Shown one piece after another: positions 63,898-64,000 of a stretch of 64,000 nt of DNA. Source of the DNA: Collinsella sp. GTDB lineage: Bacteria; Actinomycetota; Coriobacteriia; Coriobacteriales; Coriobacteriaceae. The notes under the pieces are model-generated. The model was not told the DNA's origin. It did not search any database and saw only the letters and a program-made list of their open reading frames with translations. Position 1 is the first letter of the stretch. Each line of letters opens with the position of its first letter. The translations under genes and the position numbers were made by a program. The stretch lies in contig JAUMPM010000055.1 in assembly GCA_031294825.1 (NCBI GenBank), forward strand, positions 1 to 64,000, written 5' to 3'.

Positions 63898-64000
63898 ATG
63901 TTCAACACCATTATCATCACGGTCAAAACGCTGCTGCGCCGGCCGAGCACGTGGGTCTGGGGCGCCCTCTTTCCCATCGCGCTTTCCACGATGTTCATGT
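63898..64000 (+). CDS. ABC-2 type permease, N-terminal fragment cut by the window end
   Basis: The ATG at 63898 opens MFNTIIITVKTLLRRPSTWV followed by a hydrophobic stretch (WGALFPIALSTMFM), as in the first helix of ABC-2 exporter permeases. Only 34 codons are inside the window. Confidence 0.75.
   Translation, partial: MFNTIIITVKTLLRRPSTWVWGALFPIALSTMFM

Overview
The window is 64 kb of GC-rich bacterial chromosome. Gene content, codon bias towards GC-ending codons, strong Shine-Dalgarno sites and Gram-positive surface systems (sortase, LPXTG-type anchors) point to a Coriobacteriia gut anaerobe. Collinsella is my best guess, from recollection of gene families rather than from any search. The density of intergenic palindromic repeats is striking.

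Layout. (1) 1-5.4 kb: pyrimidine/arginine genes carA-carB behind a PyrR-type mRNA hairpin. (2) 5.4-12.7 kb: a repeat-filled spacer, then one giant cell-wall-anchored GH31 glycoside hydrolase with discoidin, cohesin-like, dockerin-like and FIVAR modules. (3) 12.8-20 kb: purE, a class B sortase, a MoaE-like protein, a CmpB-like membrane protein on the minus strand, then purF, purM and purN. (4) 20-26.6 kb: an orphan PTS EIIA, a PrsA-type foldase, a YqeY protein, a complete polar amino-acid ABC transporter and a cytidylate-kinase-like protein. (5) 27-35 kb, minus strand: an NfnAB-type flavoprotein pair, pth, a PD-(D/E)XK-like hypothetical protein bracketed by two TIR elements, prs and glmU. (6) 35-44.2 kb: an ECF transporter (T, fused A-A, S), xth, a sirtuin, a folP-folK fusion, a BirA-like protein, coaX and an initiator tRNA. 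(7) 44.7-53.4 kb: an Old Yellow Enzyme-type NADH oxidoreductase, a lone HTH protein, and a six-module Ech-type [NiFe] hydrogenase operon whose two membrane subunits are fused. (8) 54-64 kb: a 2089-residue VWA/Spy0128-type adhesin with an LPTTG anchor, a NarL-type two-component system and the start of an ABC-2 exporter.

The genes fit a fermentative, surface-active gut bacterium. Ech hydrogenase couples ferredoxin to H2 and ion pumping, NfnAB balances NADH/NADPH/ferredoxin, and the GH31 enzyme and adhesin are sortase substrates.

The most unusual signal is non-coding. Two 216-bp arrays (26701-26916 and 44317-44532) carry six 15-bp half-sites in alternating orientation, with spacers of 25, 26, 25, 25 and 25 bp in both arrays and unrelated spacer sequences. 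Three roughly 410-bp composite loci pair two hairpin types that share a core but have different arms, and two of them bracket the adhesin gene in inverted orientation. Three 202-204 bp TIR elements, a family of core-conserved palindromes, and GGGGACAG palindromes that supply stop codons complete the set.
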